A program made the position numbers and the translations under genes. A stretch of DNA of 64,000 nucleotides, from the NCBI GenBank assembly GCA_016841725.1, contig JAENYP010000003.1:124001-188000 (forward strand), written 5' to 3'. This stretch comes from Thermincola carboxydiphila (GTDB taxonomy: Bacteria > Bacillota > Thermincolia > Thermincolales > UBA2595). The notes under the pieces were generated by a model. That model was not told where the DNA came from and searched no databases. It saw only the letters and a list, made by a program, of their open reading frames with translations. This document shows positions 15,322-24,446 of the stretch, piece by piece. Position 1 is the first letter of the stretch. Each line of letters opens with the position of its first letter.

Positions 15322-16605
15322 ATGAAAGATTATCCTTATTTAGCCAAAATATATATTTGGATGATTATTTCTGTAGCCTCAATACTATTATGGTTCTTAA
15401 GTAATGATGTTAATTTTAACAAGGAAACTATTACGGGTTTTGTGTTTTTTGCAGTGTTAGCGGCTATCACTGATTCGCTTCCCGTTTCACTACCACGTGG
15501 AGGACGCGTCACAGTTACGGTGGCGGTAGCTTATGCAAGTATTGTTTTGTTTGGGCCTATGGTCTCGGTATGTATCATGATTTTTGCAAACTTAATCAGT
15601 GAGCTTCTCTCAAAAAGCCAATTATATAAATTTGCTTTTAATTGCGCCCAATTTGTATTAGCTACAGGATCCGCTGGACTGGTTTTTCAACATTTAGGTG
15701 GAGAAAATTACGCAGTTAGTTTTAATAACTTAATCCCTTATATAGGTGCTGCAGTTTGTTATATCGCCGTTAATGCAATAGCTTTTTCTATTGCCTTCTC
15801 TTTAGTTAATGGGGTATCTATTCATGTGGTTTGGTTATCCCATATCCGTTGGGCTATTCCTAATATGTTGTTGCTTGCCCCGCTAGGGCTTCTTATGGCT
15901 AAGTTGTATACCTACACCGGCCCTATGGGAGTAATCCTGTTTTTCGCTCCACTGCTCTTGGCCCGCTACATATTTAAATCTTACATGGACACCAGGGAGG
16001 TTTATAGTAATACCCTGGAGGCTTTGGCCGGTGCTTTGGACGCTAAGGACAGATATACCAGGGGCCATTCCGACCGGGTGGCCAATTATGCTGTGGAACT
16101 GGCACGCCAGATGAAGCTCCGGGAAGACCAGGTGGAAGCCATTCACCACATGGCCTTTTTGCATGATATAGGTAAAATAGGTATCAGTGATGAACTCTTA
16201 ACCAGGGTGGGCAGGCTGGCTGACAGTGAGTTTGACAAAATCAAGCTGCATCCGGTTATTGGGGAGCATATTTTAAAGGACCTCAATTACCTCGGGTCTT
16301 TTACACATTTTGTCAGGAGTCACCATGAGAAATACGACGGTTCCGGGTATCCTGACGGCCTCAAAGGCAAGGCCATCCCTCTTGGCGCCAGGATAATCAC
16401 TTTGGCAGATTCCTTTGATGCCATGACTTCTGACAGGTCTTACCGCAGCAAGATGACGCCGGAAGAGGCTCTGGAGGAGGTAAGGCGCTGTTCAGGGACA
16501 CACTTTGACCCCGAACTCGTAGAGGCTTTTTTGGCCTTGCGAAATGGGAAGCCGGCAGAAGAATGCAGCGCTTTTTTGGAGGCCGCATCAGCTGCCGAGA
16601 AGTAG
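15322..16605 (+). CDS. membrane HD-GYP domain protein, c-di-GMP phosphodiesterase (copy 1)
   Basis: 427 residues from ATG 15322, 9 nt after AAGGTGG. The first 220 residues form six to eight membrane helices of a MASE-like sensor. The HD-GYP domain begins at about 235: AKDRYTRGHSDRVANYA, then FLHDIGKIG (the HD metal pair) near 285, HHEKYDGSGYP (the GYP motif) near 335, and DSFDAMTSDRSYR near 375. All signature residues are present, so it is probably active, breaking c-di-GMP to pGpG/GMP at the membrane. Tandem with a paralogue at 16630. Confidence 0.92.
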   Translation: MKDYPYLAKIYIWMIISVASILLWFLSNDVNFNKETITGFVFFAVLAAITDSLPVSLPRGGRVTVTVAVAYASIVLFGPMVSVCIMIFANLISELLSKSQLYKFAFNCAQFVLATGSAGLVFQHLGGENYAVSFNNLIPYIGAAVCYIAVNAIAFSIAFSLVNGVSIHVVWLSHIRWAIPNMLLLAPLGLLMAKLYTYTGPMGVILFFAPLLLARYIFKSYMDTREVYSNTLEALAGALDAKDRYTRGHSDRVANYAVELARQMKLREDQVEAIHHMAFLHDIGKIGISDELLTRVGRLADSEFDKIKLHPVIGEHILKDLNYLGSFTHFVRSHHEKYDGSGYPDGLKGKAIPLGARIITLADSFDAMTSDRSYRSKMTPEEALEEVRRCSGTHFDPELVEAFLALRNGKPAEECSAFLEAASAAEK

Positions 16606-16629
16606 CGAAGTGAAAAGCGGGAAGATAGT

Positions 16630-17898
16630 ATGGGAGGGTCTATGGAAACAGGGGCTGTTTCTAAAACAACTATTATCGGTCACCGGGCAGTAACAGTTTT
16701 CACAGTGACATGTGGATTACTGGTTCTGTTCATCAGCATATTTCATGTAAATGAAAAATTCCTTTCGCCGGTGGCTATATATGCCATGCTCTCTTTTATT
16801 GCCCAGCTGATGCCGGTAAAGTTGTCACAGGGTACTGTTTTTTCGGTGGCATTTATCCTGGACTTGGTACTGCTCGCCCTTTACGGTGTTCCTGCAGCAA
16901 TAATAACAAGATTTGTGACAACTTTTGCCTCCGGGTTTTTTGCCATACTTCTTGGGAAGGACGAGTCCTTTGGCGGTATCGTCAAACTGTCTTCCCAGAT
17001 GGCTCTGGCTACAGGGGCGGCAGGTGTGGCTTACCTGGCGGGTTTGCCTCCGGTTGCTGCATCTGTAATGGCATCAGTGGTTTATTTCCTGGTATATACG
17101 GTATTTATTGCTGTTGAAGGTATGCGGCATACAGGAGATTCTTTTTATGCCAACTGGTCTTCAGCGATAAAGACAATTGGAGGCAATTATTTTGCCCTGG
17201 CATTTTTAACATATCTCTTAGTTTATATAATTAGCCACAGTGTTATGGAATCACAGTTATTTGTTCTCCTTCTCTTTTTTGTTCCGGTCATGCTGGTTAG
17301 TCATGCATTCAGGTTGTCACTGAATATACAGCAGAGCTATCTGAAAACTGTACGGACACTTGCTAAGGCTATCGAGGCCAAGGACCCGTACATGAAGGGA
17401 CATTCTGAACGGGTGGCAGAGCTGACCCTGGCGCTGGCAAAGGAGTTCAGTTTCTCGGAAAAAGACCTCCGGAAGCTTGAGTATGTTGCCCTCCTTCATG
17501 ATGCAGGAAAAATCGGAGTTTCTGACGAAATACTTAACAAGCCCGGGACACTTTCTTATGAGGAGTATGAGACCGTTAAACAGCACGCTGTTCTGGGGGC
17601 AGAAATTCTACACAAAATAAAATTTCTTTCGTCTAAAGCCCCGTTTGTGATGCACCATCATGAGAGGTATGACGGTACGGGTTATCCTGCCGGGCTGAAG
17701 GGCGAAAATATCCCGCTTGTGTCACGGTTATTGGCTCTGGCAGACGCATATGATGCCATGACCACTGACCGCCCCTTCAGAGGGGCCAGAACTCCGGAGC
17801 AGGCGGTTGCGGAGATAGAACAACTGGCCGGTACCCAATTTGACCCTAACTTAATTGGAAAGTTTAAAAAAGTACTTTACAGACGGGGTGAGATCTAG
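16630..17898 (+). CDS. membrane HD-GYP domain protein (copy 2)
   Basis: 422 residues. Same layout as the preceding gene: an N-terminal membrane sensor (about residues 15-225; KLSQGTVFSVAFILD resembles copy 1's LPRGGRVTVTVAVAY), then HD-GYP with AKDPYMKGHSERVAEL, LLHDAGKIG, HHERYDGTGYP and DAYDAMTTDRPF. The two are tandem duplicates that diverged mainly in the sensor, suggesting different inputs to c-di-GMP loss. Start chosen at ATG 16630; ATG 16642 is too close to its GGGAGGG. 24 bp after copy 1 and directly abutting the DUF5317 gene. Confidence 0.92.
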   Translation: MGGSMETGAVSKTTIIGHRAVTVFTVTCGLLVLFISIFHVNEKFLSPVAIYAMLSFIAQLMPVKLSQGTVFSVAFILDLVLLALYGVPAAIITRFVTTFASGFFAILLGKDESFGGIVKLSSQMALATGAAGVAYLAGLPPVAASVMASVVYFLVYTVFIAVEGMRHTGDSFYANWSSAIKTIGGNYFALAFLTYLLVYIISHSVMESQLFVLLLFFVPVMLVSHAFRLSLNIQQSYLKTVRTLAKAIEAKDPYMKGHSERVAELTLALAKEFSFSEKDLRKLEYVALLHDAGKIGVSDEILNKPGTLSYEEYETVKQHAVLGAEILHKIKFLSSKAPFVMHHHERYDGTGYPAGLKGENIPLVSRLLALADAYDAMTTDRPFRGARTPEQAVAEIEQLAGTQFDPNLIGKFKKVLYRRGEI

Positions 17899-18426
17899 AT
17901 GTTTTTTGAAATTATAATTGCTGCAGTTATTATCGGTATGGTGACCGGGGGACGTTTCAGCAACCTCAGTCAGTTAAATATCAAATTCATATATGTTATT
18001 GTGTTGGCCTACTTAATTCAAGTAGGCATTGATTTTGGAGCCCCCAGGTGGGAGTTTGGGGGATATTCCTATCTGCACACCATTTCATATCTGATCCTGT
18101 TGTTTGCCTTAGTTAAAAACCGCAGCATACCAGGGATGCAGCTGATTATTGCCGGCAGCCTGCTTAATTTTGCGGTCATTGCGTTAAATGCCGGCCAGAT
18201 GCCGGTGCGCGCCGATGTGATTCCGGCGCAGATGGCAGAGGCCCTGGCCTCCGGGAAGGGTGGGACCCACGGTTTAATGACAGGGGAGACGACATTGGCT
18301 TTCCTGGCAGACATATTTTATATAAAATTGCCATACCAGCATCAATTGATCAGCATAGGGGATATCCTGCTAAATGCAGGAGTTTTGGCATTGATAGTAA
18401 AAGGGATACGGGGTAAAACCCAATAA
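17899..18426 (+). CDS. DUF5317-type membrane protein
   Basis: 175 residues, four or five membrane helices ([63 protein letters not shown], and the C-terminal ILLNAGVLALIVKGI). The loop NAGQMPVRADVIPAQM and HQLISIGDILLNAG are features of DUF5317 proteins, which are widespread near HD-GYP genes in Clostridia. Starts at the base after the HD-GYP stop, so it is co-translated. No known activity. Confidence 0.8.
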   Translation: MFFEIIIAAVIIGMVTGGRFSNLSQLNIKFIYVIVLAYLIQVGIDFGAPRWEFGGYSYLHTISYLILLFALVKNRSIPGMQLIIAGSLLNFAVIALNAGQMPVRADVIPAQMAEALASGKGGTHGLMTGETTLAFLADIFYIKLPYQHQLISIGDILLNAGVLALIVKGIRGKTQ

Positions 18427-18464
18427 CATCCCTGAAACACTAATATTCCCCATTTCGCCGCGGC

Positions 18465-18493
18465 TTGAACTCTCCTGCCAAAAGTGCTAAAAT
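18465..18493 (+). promoter_or_regulatory. probable secA promoter
   Basis: TTGAAC at 18465-18470, 17 bases, TAAAAT at 18488-18493. Confidence 0.45.
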
Positions 18494-18520
18494 CTAAAAT
18501 GTGTATAACTGTGTTTTAGT

Positions 18521-18541
18521 GAGGCCGCACAGGTCTCTTTT
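18521..18541 (+). terminator. hairpin with T run in the secA leader
   Basis: GAGGCC (18521-18526), loop GCACA, GGTCTC (18532-18537), followed by TTTTGTTTATTTT. It may end the HD-GYP/DUF5317 transcript, or, because the likely secA promoter is upstream of it, act as an attenuator. Confidence 0.45.
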
Positions 18542-18567
18542 GTTTATTTTAAAAAAGGGGTGTTTTT

Positions 18568-21183
18568 ATGCTAGGGTTTGTGAAGAAGCTGTTTGATGAT
18601 AATGCCAAGATTATCAAAAAGCTCCAGAAAACCGTTAATGAAATAAATGGTCTTGAGCCGGAGCTTCAGAGGCTGACAGACCCCCAACTGCAGGGGAAAA
18701 CAGGAGAGTTCAAGAACAGACTGGCTGATGGCGCTGATATTGATGACATTCTTCCAGAGGCATTTGCCGTAGTCAGGGAAGCCTCAAAAAGAGTATTGGG
18801 AATGAGGCATTTTGATGTCCAGCTGATAGGTGGGATAGTCCTTCACCAGGGAAGAATATCTGAAATGAAGACCGGTGAAGGTAAAACCCTTGTAGCCACA
18901 TTGCCGGCATATCTTAATGCTCTTACCGGGCGGGGAGTCCATATTATAACTGTAAACGATTACCTGGCCACAAGGGACAGTGAGTGGATGGGACAGATTT
19001 TCAGGTTTCTGGGGCTTTCTGTCGGCCTGATAGTACACGGGCTGGATTATGATGAAAAAATTGCGGCCTACAACTCCGATATTGTTTACGGAACCAATAA
19101 TGAGTTTGGTTTCGATTACCTCAGGGATAATATGGTAATTCAAAAAGAGAACATGGTCCAGAGGGACCTCTATTATGCTATTGTGGATGAGGTTGACAGT
19201 ATTCTGATTGATGAGGCCAGGACCCCGCTGATTATATCAGGACAGGCTGACAAGGCTACCGACCTTTATTACACAATGGCAAAAGTAGTGCCAAGACTGA
19301 AAAAGGAAGAACATTTTACTGTTGATGAAAAGGCTCATACCGTTGTTCTTACCGATGAGGGTGTGACCGCAGTTGAGCAAATCCTGGGGGTTCAGAACCT
19401 CTATGAAGATGACCATATCGAACTCACCCACCACCTGAACCAGGCGCTCAAGGCCCATGGCCTGATGAAAAGGGACCGTGATTATGTGGTTAAAGACGGT
19501 GAAGTAATCATTGTGGATGAGTTTACCGGGCGGCTGATGCTGGGACGCCGTTACAGTGAAGGCCTGCACCAGGCTATTGAGGCCAAAGAGGGGGTCAAAA
19601 TTGAACGGGAGTCTCAGACCCTAGCCACCATTACGTTCCAGAACTATTTCCGGATGTATGAGAAGCTGGCGGGAATGACAGGTACCGCTATCACTGAAGA
19701 GGACGAGTTCCGCAAAATCTATGGGCTCGATGTGGTAGTTATTCCTACTAACAGACCAATGATAAGGAAAGATTTGCCGGATGTTATCTACAAGACCGAG
19801 AAGGCCAAGTTTGATGCTGCCGTAGACGAAATCGCGGAACGGCATGCCCAGGGGCAGCCGGTTCTGGTGGGTACCATTTCCATTGAGAAATCTGAAGAAT
19901 TAAGTATGACGCTGAAGAAACGGGGTATTCCGCATCAGGTACTTAATGCAAAGCATCATGAAAAGGAAGCGGAAATCGTAGCCCAAGCCGGTCGTTTTGG
20001 TGCAGTTACTATTGCCACTAACATGGCCGGTCGTGGTACTGACATCCTCCTGGGGGGGAACCCTGAGTTCCTGGCACAGGAACAGGCAAAGAAGGGTGAC
20101 AACGAACAGGTTGACCGGGAAAACTATGAAAAACTTTTCAATAAAATTAAAGCCGAAACTGATCAGGAGCACGAAAAAGTTGTATCTCTCGGAGGCCTCC
20201 ATATTATAGGTACTGAGCGCCATGAGAGCCGTCGTATTGATAATCAGCTCCGCGGTCGTACCGGACGGCAGGGTGACCCCGGGTCCACCAGGTTTTATAT
20301 TTCTATGGAAGATGATCTGATGCGCCTTTTTGGCTCTGATAATATCAGCTCTTTGATGGGCAAACTGGGGATGGAAGATGATATTCCGATTGAACATTCG
20401 CTGATTACCAGGTCTATTGAGACAGCCCAGAAGAGGGTGGAGAACCGCAACTTCGATATCAGGAAAAACGTTTTGGAATATGATGATGTAATGAACAAAC
20501 AGCGGGAAGTAATTTATGAACAGCGCCGGCGGGTGCTTCTTGAAGAAAACCTCAGGGAAACCATCAACCAGATGATTGAGACAATGATAGACAGCGATAT
20601 GGATGTTTACTGCAACCCGGGGGTACACCCCGAGGAATGGGACCTCCAGGGGCTGCTTGAGCACGCAGGTGAATTGTACCTGCCCCATCATGAACTGACT
20701 CCTGAGGATTTGGCAGACATGGGCAGGGATGCGGTCAAAGACCTGTTGTATCAAAAGTCAATGGATACGTATGATGCCCGCGAACAGGAGCTTGGTGAGG
20801 AAAATGCCAGGCATATCGAAAAGGTAATTCTGCTCCGCATGGTTGACGAAAAATGGATGGACCACCTGGATGCAATGGACCAGCTGCGGCAGGGTATCGG
20901 ACTCCGGGCGTATGGGCAGAAAGATCCTTTGGTGGAATACAAGTTTGAGGGATATGAGATGTTTCAGAACATGATTTCATCTATCCAGGAGGATGTCGTT
21001 CGTTATATCTTCAGGGTAAATGTTGTCAAGGAACCCGTAGCCCAGCACCAGAATGTTACTGAGAACAGATATAACGAGGACAGCGGACCCAGGCAGCCGC
21101 GGAAGGTGGCAAACCGGGTCGGCAGGAATGACCCGTGTCCCTGTGGAAGCGGGAAGAAATACAAAAAGTGCTGTGGCAGTTAG
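18568..21183 (+). CDS. secA: preprotein translocase ATPase SecA
   Basis: 871 residues, complete. Walker [12 protein letters not shown] near residue 95, the DEAD-type [16 protein letters not shown] near 208, the preprotein cross-linking region, [15 protein letters not shown] near 490, and the second helicase block [18 protein letters not shown] near 555. The C-terminal zinc motif [16 protein letters not shown] binds SecB or ribosomes. SecA pushes unfolded exported proteins through SecYEG. Own promoter region upstream and a bidirectional hairpin downstream. Confidence 0.99.
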   Translation: MLGFVKKLFDDNAKIIKKLQKTVNEINGLEPELQRLTDPQLQGKTGEFKNRLADGADIDDILPEAFAVVREASKRVLGMRHFDVQLIGGIVLHQGRISEMKTGEGKTLVATLPAYLNALTGRGVHIITVNDYLATRDSEWMGQIFRFLGLSVGLIVHGLDYDEKIAAYNSDIVYGTNNEFGFDYLRDNMVIQKENMVQRDLYYAIVDEVDSILIDEARTPLIISGQADKATDLYYTMAKVVPRLKKEEHFTVDEKAHTVVLTDEGVTAVEQILGVQNLYEDDHIELTHHLNQALKAHGLMKRDRDYVVKDGEVIIVDEFTGRLMLGRRYSEGLHQAIEAKEGVKIERESQTLATITFQNYFRMYEKLAGMTGTAITEEDEFRKIYGLDVVVIPTNRPMIRKDLPDVIYKTEKAKFDAAVDEIAERHAQGQPVLVGTISIEKSEELSMTLKKRGIPHQVLNAKHHEKEAEIVAQAGRFGAVTIATNMAGRGTDILLGGNPEFLAQEQAKKGDNEQVDRENYEKLFNKIKAETDQEHEKVVSLGGLHIIGTERHESRRIDNQLRGRTGRQGDPGSTRFYISMEDDLMRLFGSDNISSLMGKLGMEDDIPIEHSLITRSIETAQKRVENRNFDIRKNVLEYDDVMNKQREVIYEQRRRVLLEENLRETINQMIETMIDSDMDVYCNPGVHPEEWDLQGLLEHAGELYLPHHELTPEDLADMGRDAVKDLLYQKSMDTYDAREQELGEENARHIEKVILLRMVDEKWMDHLDAMDQLRQGIGLRAYGQKDPLVEYKFEGYEMFQNMISSIQEDVVRYIFRVNVVKEPVAQHQNVTENRYNEDSGPRQPRKVANRVGRNDPCPCGSGKKYKKCCGS

Positions 21184-21188
21184 CAGAA

Positions 21189-21224
21189 AACGGGCTCTAA
21201 GCGCTAAAGCGCAAAGAGTCCGTT
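21189..21224. terminator. bidirectional terminator between secA and the DUF4143 ATPase
   Basis: AACGGGCTCT (21189-21198) pairs with AGAGTCCGTT (21215-21224), and the inner GCGC/GCGC (21201-21204, 21209-21212) closes a TAAA loop. It separates two convergent genes. Confidence 0.75.
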
Positions 21225-21225
21225 A

Positions 21226-22518
21226 TCATATACAAAACACTGCATATAACGGTACAGATTTAATACTGTTTTCAAACCCGAAGTTCTTTGCTGATATTCG
21301 TATGGAATAAGGCGGATGATACTGCTTAATAAACTGGACAAGACTTTTCGATTTCACGTTCTCTGCAGACTTTACCTCCACCGGAACAATATTCCCATCT
21401 TTATCCTGGATAACGAAATCTACCTCAGCCTTACCCCGGGACTCCCAGTAAAAAGGTTTAATACCATTGCCGGTCAAAGCGGAACAGACATAATTTTCTG
21501 CAAGGGCACCCTTAAAGCCGATGAAGCCAGGCACATCTATAAGCACAGCATTAGCCGGGATGTCAAACTTTGAGCAGAGCAGCCCGGTATCGGTCATATA
21601 CACCTTAAAGGAGGAGTTATCTGCATATGCAGTCAGGGGAAGATGGCCTTCCTTCACCTTATGGCATTTTATGATAACTCCGGATGCCCTTAACCATTCC
21701 AGCGATGTTTCGTATTCATAAGCCCTGGCGCCGCTTTTAATAACTTTGTACTGAAATTTCCGGTTATCCTTGGCAAGTTGTGCCGGTATGGAGTTAAATG
21801 CAGCCATAATCTTTGTAGTTTCCACCGGTGTTGCATACTTTGCCATATCTGCGATGTAGGCATCATTGATATTCTTTTGTGCGGCCAAAACAAAATTGAA
21901 ATCCTGCTTTTCAATATATTCTAAAACTGCCCTGGGCATACCGCCTGTTACAAGGTAGGTTCTATATAAATCCATAGCAGTGTCATGCAGAGATAAGGGT
22001 TCACTTGTTTCAAAAGAATTGCGGATGATTTTTGCCAGATCTTGCTTACCTAATGCCCACAAAAACTCTTCAAAGTCAAGAGGATACAGTGTCAACATAT
22101 CCACCTTACCGACAGGGAAGGAATATTTTTCCCGATTAACAGCGACTCCCAAAAGGCTGCCGGCCGCTATCATATGATACTCCGGCGCATTTTCGCAGAA
22201 ATATTTTAGCGACGTCAAAGCACGCTCACAGGCTTGTATTTCATCAAAGATGATTAGCGTATCACCTTCTAATATTGTTTGTCCGGACTTTGCAGAAAGT
22301 TCCTTTATTATGCGTTCCGGGTCTAAGTCCCGCTCAAAAATGCCGGCAACTTCCTGGCTGTCTTCTAAATTGATATAGACAGTGTTTTTGTAAAATTCCT
22401 TACCAAAGGAAAGAGCAGTATAGGTTTTGCCAACCTGTCTTGCTCCATATAATACCAGGGGCATTCTATTATCTGAATTCTTCCATAATACCAGTCTATC
22501 GAACATTTTTCGTTCCAT
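21226..22518 (-). CDS. AAA ATPase with DUF4143 domain
   Basis: 430 residues. An N-terminal AAA_14 domain has Walker A LYGARQVGKTY at residues 23-33 and Walker B LIIFDEIQ near 88-95, then an arginine-finger region; the C-terminal half is DUF4143, with the nuclease-like FYWESRGKAEVDFVIQ and VPVEVKSAENVKSKSL (PD-(D/E)xK pattern: Asp, Glu-x-Lys). These are accessory genes, often present in many copies and transferred between genomes, with no settled function. It lies alone, head-to-head with motA and convergent to secA, interrupting the block between secA and prfB. Confidence 0.9.
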   Translation of the reverse strand: MERKMFDRLVLWKNSDNRMPLVLYGARQVGKTYTALSFGKEFYKNTVYINLEDSQEVAGIFERDLDPERIIKELSAKSGQTILEGDTLIIFDEIQACERALTSLKYFCENAPEYHMIAAGSLLGVAVNREKYSFPVGKVDMLTLYPLDFEEFLWALGKQDLAKIIRNSFETSEPLSLHDTAMDLYRTYLVTGGMPRAVLEYIEKQDFNFVLAAQKNINDAYIADMAKYATPVETTKIMAAFNSIPAQLAKDNRKFQYKVIKSGARAYEYETSLEWLRASGVIIKCHKVKEGHLPLTAYADNSSFKVYMTDTGLLCSKFDIPANAVLIDVPGFIGFKGALAENYVCSALTGNGIKPFYWESRGKAEVDFVIQDKDGNIVPVEVKSAENVKSKSLVQFIKQYHPPYSIRISAKNFGFENSIKSVPLYAVFCI

Positions 22519-22724
22519 AAAGTGTAATCACCTCACACTAATTATAACCTAATTATAATAAATTAATACTAAATGTCAAGCAAGGGCAGATTCCTGTCTT
22601 TTTTTTAACTGAAGATATAAGACAAGTGAAAAAAATGTCAAATTATCCATAATTTTTGCAGGAAAAGACGAAAAAACAGCCAATTATTATAATAAATAAA
22701 TGTGATTAAGAAGGTGGGCCAAGC

Positions 22725-23501
22725 GTGGATTTATCATCAATTTTAGGACTTGTACTCGGATTTGTAATGCTCGTAGGCGGCTTTTTGCTGGAGGGCGGTC
22801 ATTTTACGTCCCTTCTGGAACCGACTGCGGCCATGATTGTATTCGGTGGTACTGCAGGGGCAACTATTGCCAGTTTTTCGATGGAAGACATTAAACAGGT
22901 ACCGCAGCTGTTTAAAATCACTTTTACTGAGAAGAGATATGAGGTCCAGGAGCTTATTGCTATTTTAAGCAGTTTTGCAGAAAAGGCCAGGCGTGAAGGG
23001 CTGCTGAGCCTGGAAAGGGAGACAGCCACTATTGATGATGATTTTCTCAAGCAGGGGATACAGCTTGTGGTGGATGGTACCGACCCGGCCCTGGTAAGGG
23101 ATATTCTGGAGACACAGATAGAATTCACCGATCAGAGACATAAAATTGGGGCCGAGATCTTTGAAGCAGCTGGCGGTTATTCACCTACCATGGGTATTAT
23201 CGGAACCGTTATGGGTCTTGTCCACGTCCTCAGTAACCTGGCTGATCCGGATTCCCTGGGCCCGTCAATTGCAGTAGCTTTTATTGCGACACTTTACGGT
23301 GTGGCTTTTGCCAACGTAGCCTGGCTGCCTATCGGTCATAAGTTAAAACTGAAGAGTAAGCAGGAGCGGTTTGTTATGGAGATAGCCCTTGAGGGCATAC
23401 TTTCTATCCAGGCAGGTGACAACCCGAGTATTGTAAAGGAAAAACTGAAAGCCTTCTTAGCAACAAAAGTACGTCAGGAAAACATAGCCTCCAAGGAATA
23501 G
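22725..23501 (+). CDS. motA: flagellar motor stator protein MotA
   Basis: 258 residues, GTG start after AAGGTGGG. Four membrane helices: LSSILGLVLGFVMLVGGFLL, AAMIVFGGTAGATIASF, and the pair near 150-200 (GYSPTMGIIGTVMGLVHVL, SIAVAFIATLYGVAFANV) with conserved prolines. The large cytoplasmic loop between helices 2 and 3 contains charged residues that contact FliG. With MotB it forms the proton (or sodium) channel that turns the flagellum. motB follows after 10 bp. Confidence 0.96.
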   Translation: MDLSSILGLVLGFVMLVGGFLLEGGHFTSLLEPTAAMIVFGGTAGATIASFSMEDIKQVPQLFKITFTEKRYEVQELIAILSSFAEKARREGLLSLERETATIDDDFLKQGIQLVVDGTDPALVRDILETQIEFTDQRHKIGAEIFEAAGGYSPTMGIIGTVMGLVHVLSNLADPDSLGPSIAVAFIATLYGVAFANVAWLPIGHKLKLKSKQERFVMEIALEGILSIQAGDNPSIVKEKLKAFLATKVRQENIASKE

Positions 23502-23511
23502 GGGTGATTGC

Positions 23512-24276
23512 ATGGGCAGACGCAAAGGCGAGCCGGAAAAGGCGCCCAACCATGAAAGATGGCTCATTACATATGCTGACCTGATTACCCTCTTGATGAT
23601 ATTTTTCGTTCTGATGTATACTATCAGTAATGTAAATGCAAAGAAATTTGCTCAGCTGTCATCTTCTATGAGTGAGGCCCTGCTTGGGGAAAAGAGTGGT
23701 AATTTTGTTGGTGAAGCCCCGGGTCCGATGTTGGTGGATACAGGACAGACTGCTGCCGGCGCAAAGACTGAGGCGGCCAGCATGGAAGGGGCTCTGGAAG
23801 AACTGGAAAAGTATATCAAGGAAAAAGGACTTGAGGGCAAGGTCGAGGTGGGTCAGGAAGAACGCGGGCTGGTGATTAGTCTCAAGGAAGCCCTGCTCTT
23901 CCGGATCGGGTCTGCTGATTTGACACCGGAAGCCAGGAATGTAGTTGCCGATGTCGGCCAGGTTCTGGCAAAGATGCCGAATAATATCCGCATCGAAGGA
24001 CATACCTGCAACCTTCCCATCAATACGAGCCGTTATCCTTCCAACTGGGAACTCTCAACGGCACGGGCCACCAATGTGGTCAGGTACTTGGTAACCCAGG
24101 TCGGTCTTAAACCGGAAATGCTGTCTGCTACCGGTTATGGTGAATTCCGTCCGATAGTTCCCAACAACTCTGAAAAGAACAGGGTCAAAAACCGCCGGGT
24201 TGACATAGTAGTATTGAAGAGTGTGCTTAATATCTCTGAGCCCGGAAAGGATAATCAGGTTATTATTGTTGAATAA
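23512..24276 (+). CDS. motB: flagellar motor stator protein MotB
   Basis: 254 residues. A single N-terminal membrane helix (ITYADLITLLMIFFVLMY) carries the ion-binding Asp23. The periplasmic OmpA-like domain has the peptidoglycan-binding pattern IRIEGHTCNLPI near 162, NWELSTARATNVVRYL near 182, and GYGEFRPIVPNNSEKNRVKNRRVDI near 206. Completes the stator with MotA. The linker (residues 60-100) is rich in Ala/Glu. Confidence 0.96.
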   Translation: MGRRKGEPEKAPNHERWLITYADLITLLMIFFVLMYTISNVNAKKFAQLSSSMSEALLGEKSGNFVGEAPGPMLVDTGQTAAGAKTEAASMEGALEELEKYIKEKGLEGKVEVGQEERGLVISLKEALLFRIGSADLTPEARNVVADVGQVLAKMPNNIRIEGHTCNLPINTSRYPSNWELSTARATNVVRYLVTQVGLKPEMLSATGYGEFRPIVPNNSEKNRVKNRRVDIVVLKSVLNISEPGKDNQVIIVE

Positions 24277-24446
24277 CGCCGGTGAATATGGATGAAAAAC
24301 AGGACATTTCATAATACGGAGACAGCTTATAATATTTTAGACAACAGGGATGTCATGACACAATGTCAAAGGCATCCTTTTTTCTGCTGCAGGGAAGATC
24401 GCTTTTTACGAGGGCAACTGATGCAATTTGAAGGGAGGCCGGCCTG

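Noticed and set aside
19900-20754. 284-residue ORF on the minus strand inside secA
   Set aside because: It lies entirely within secA, has no ribosome-binding site and its composition follows the reverse complement of secA codons.
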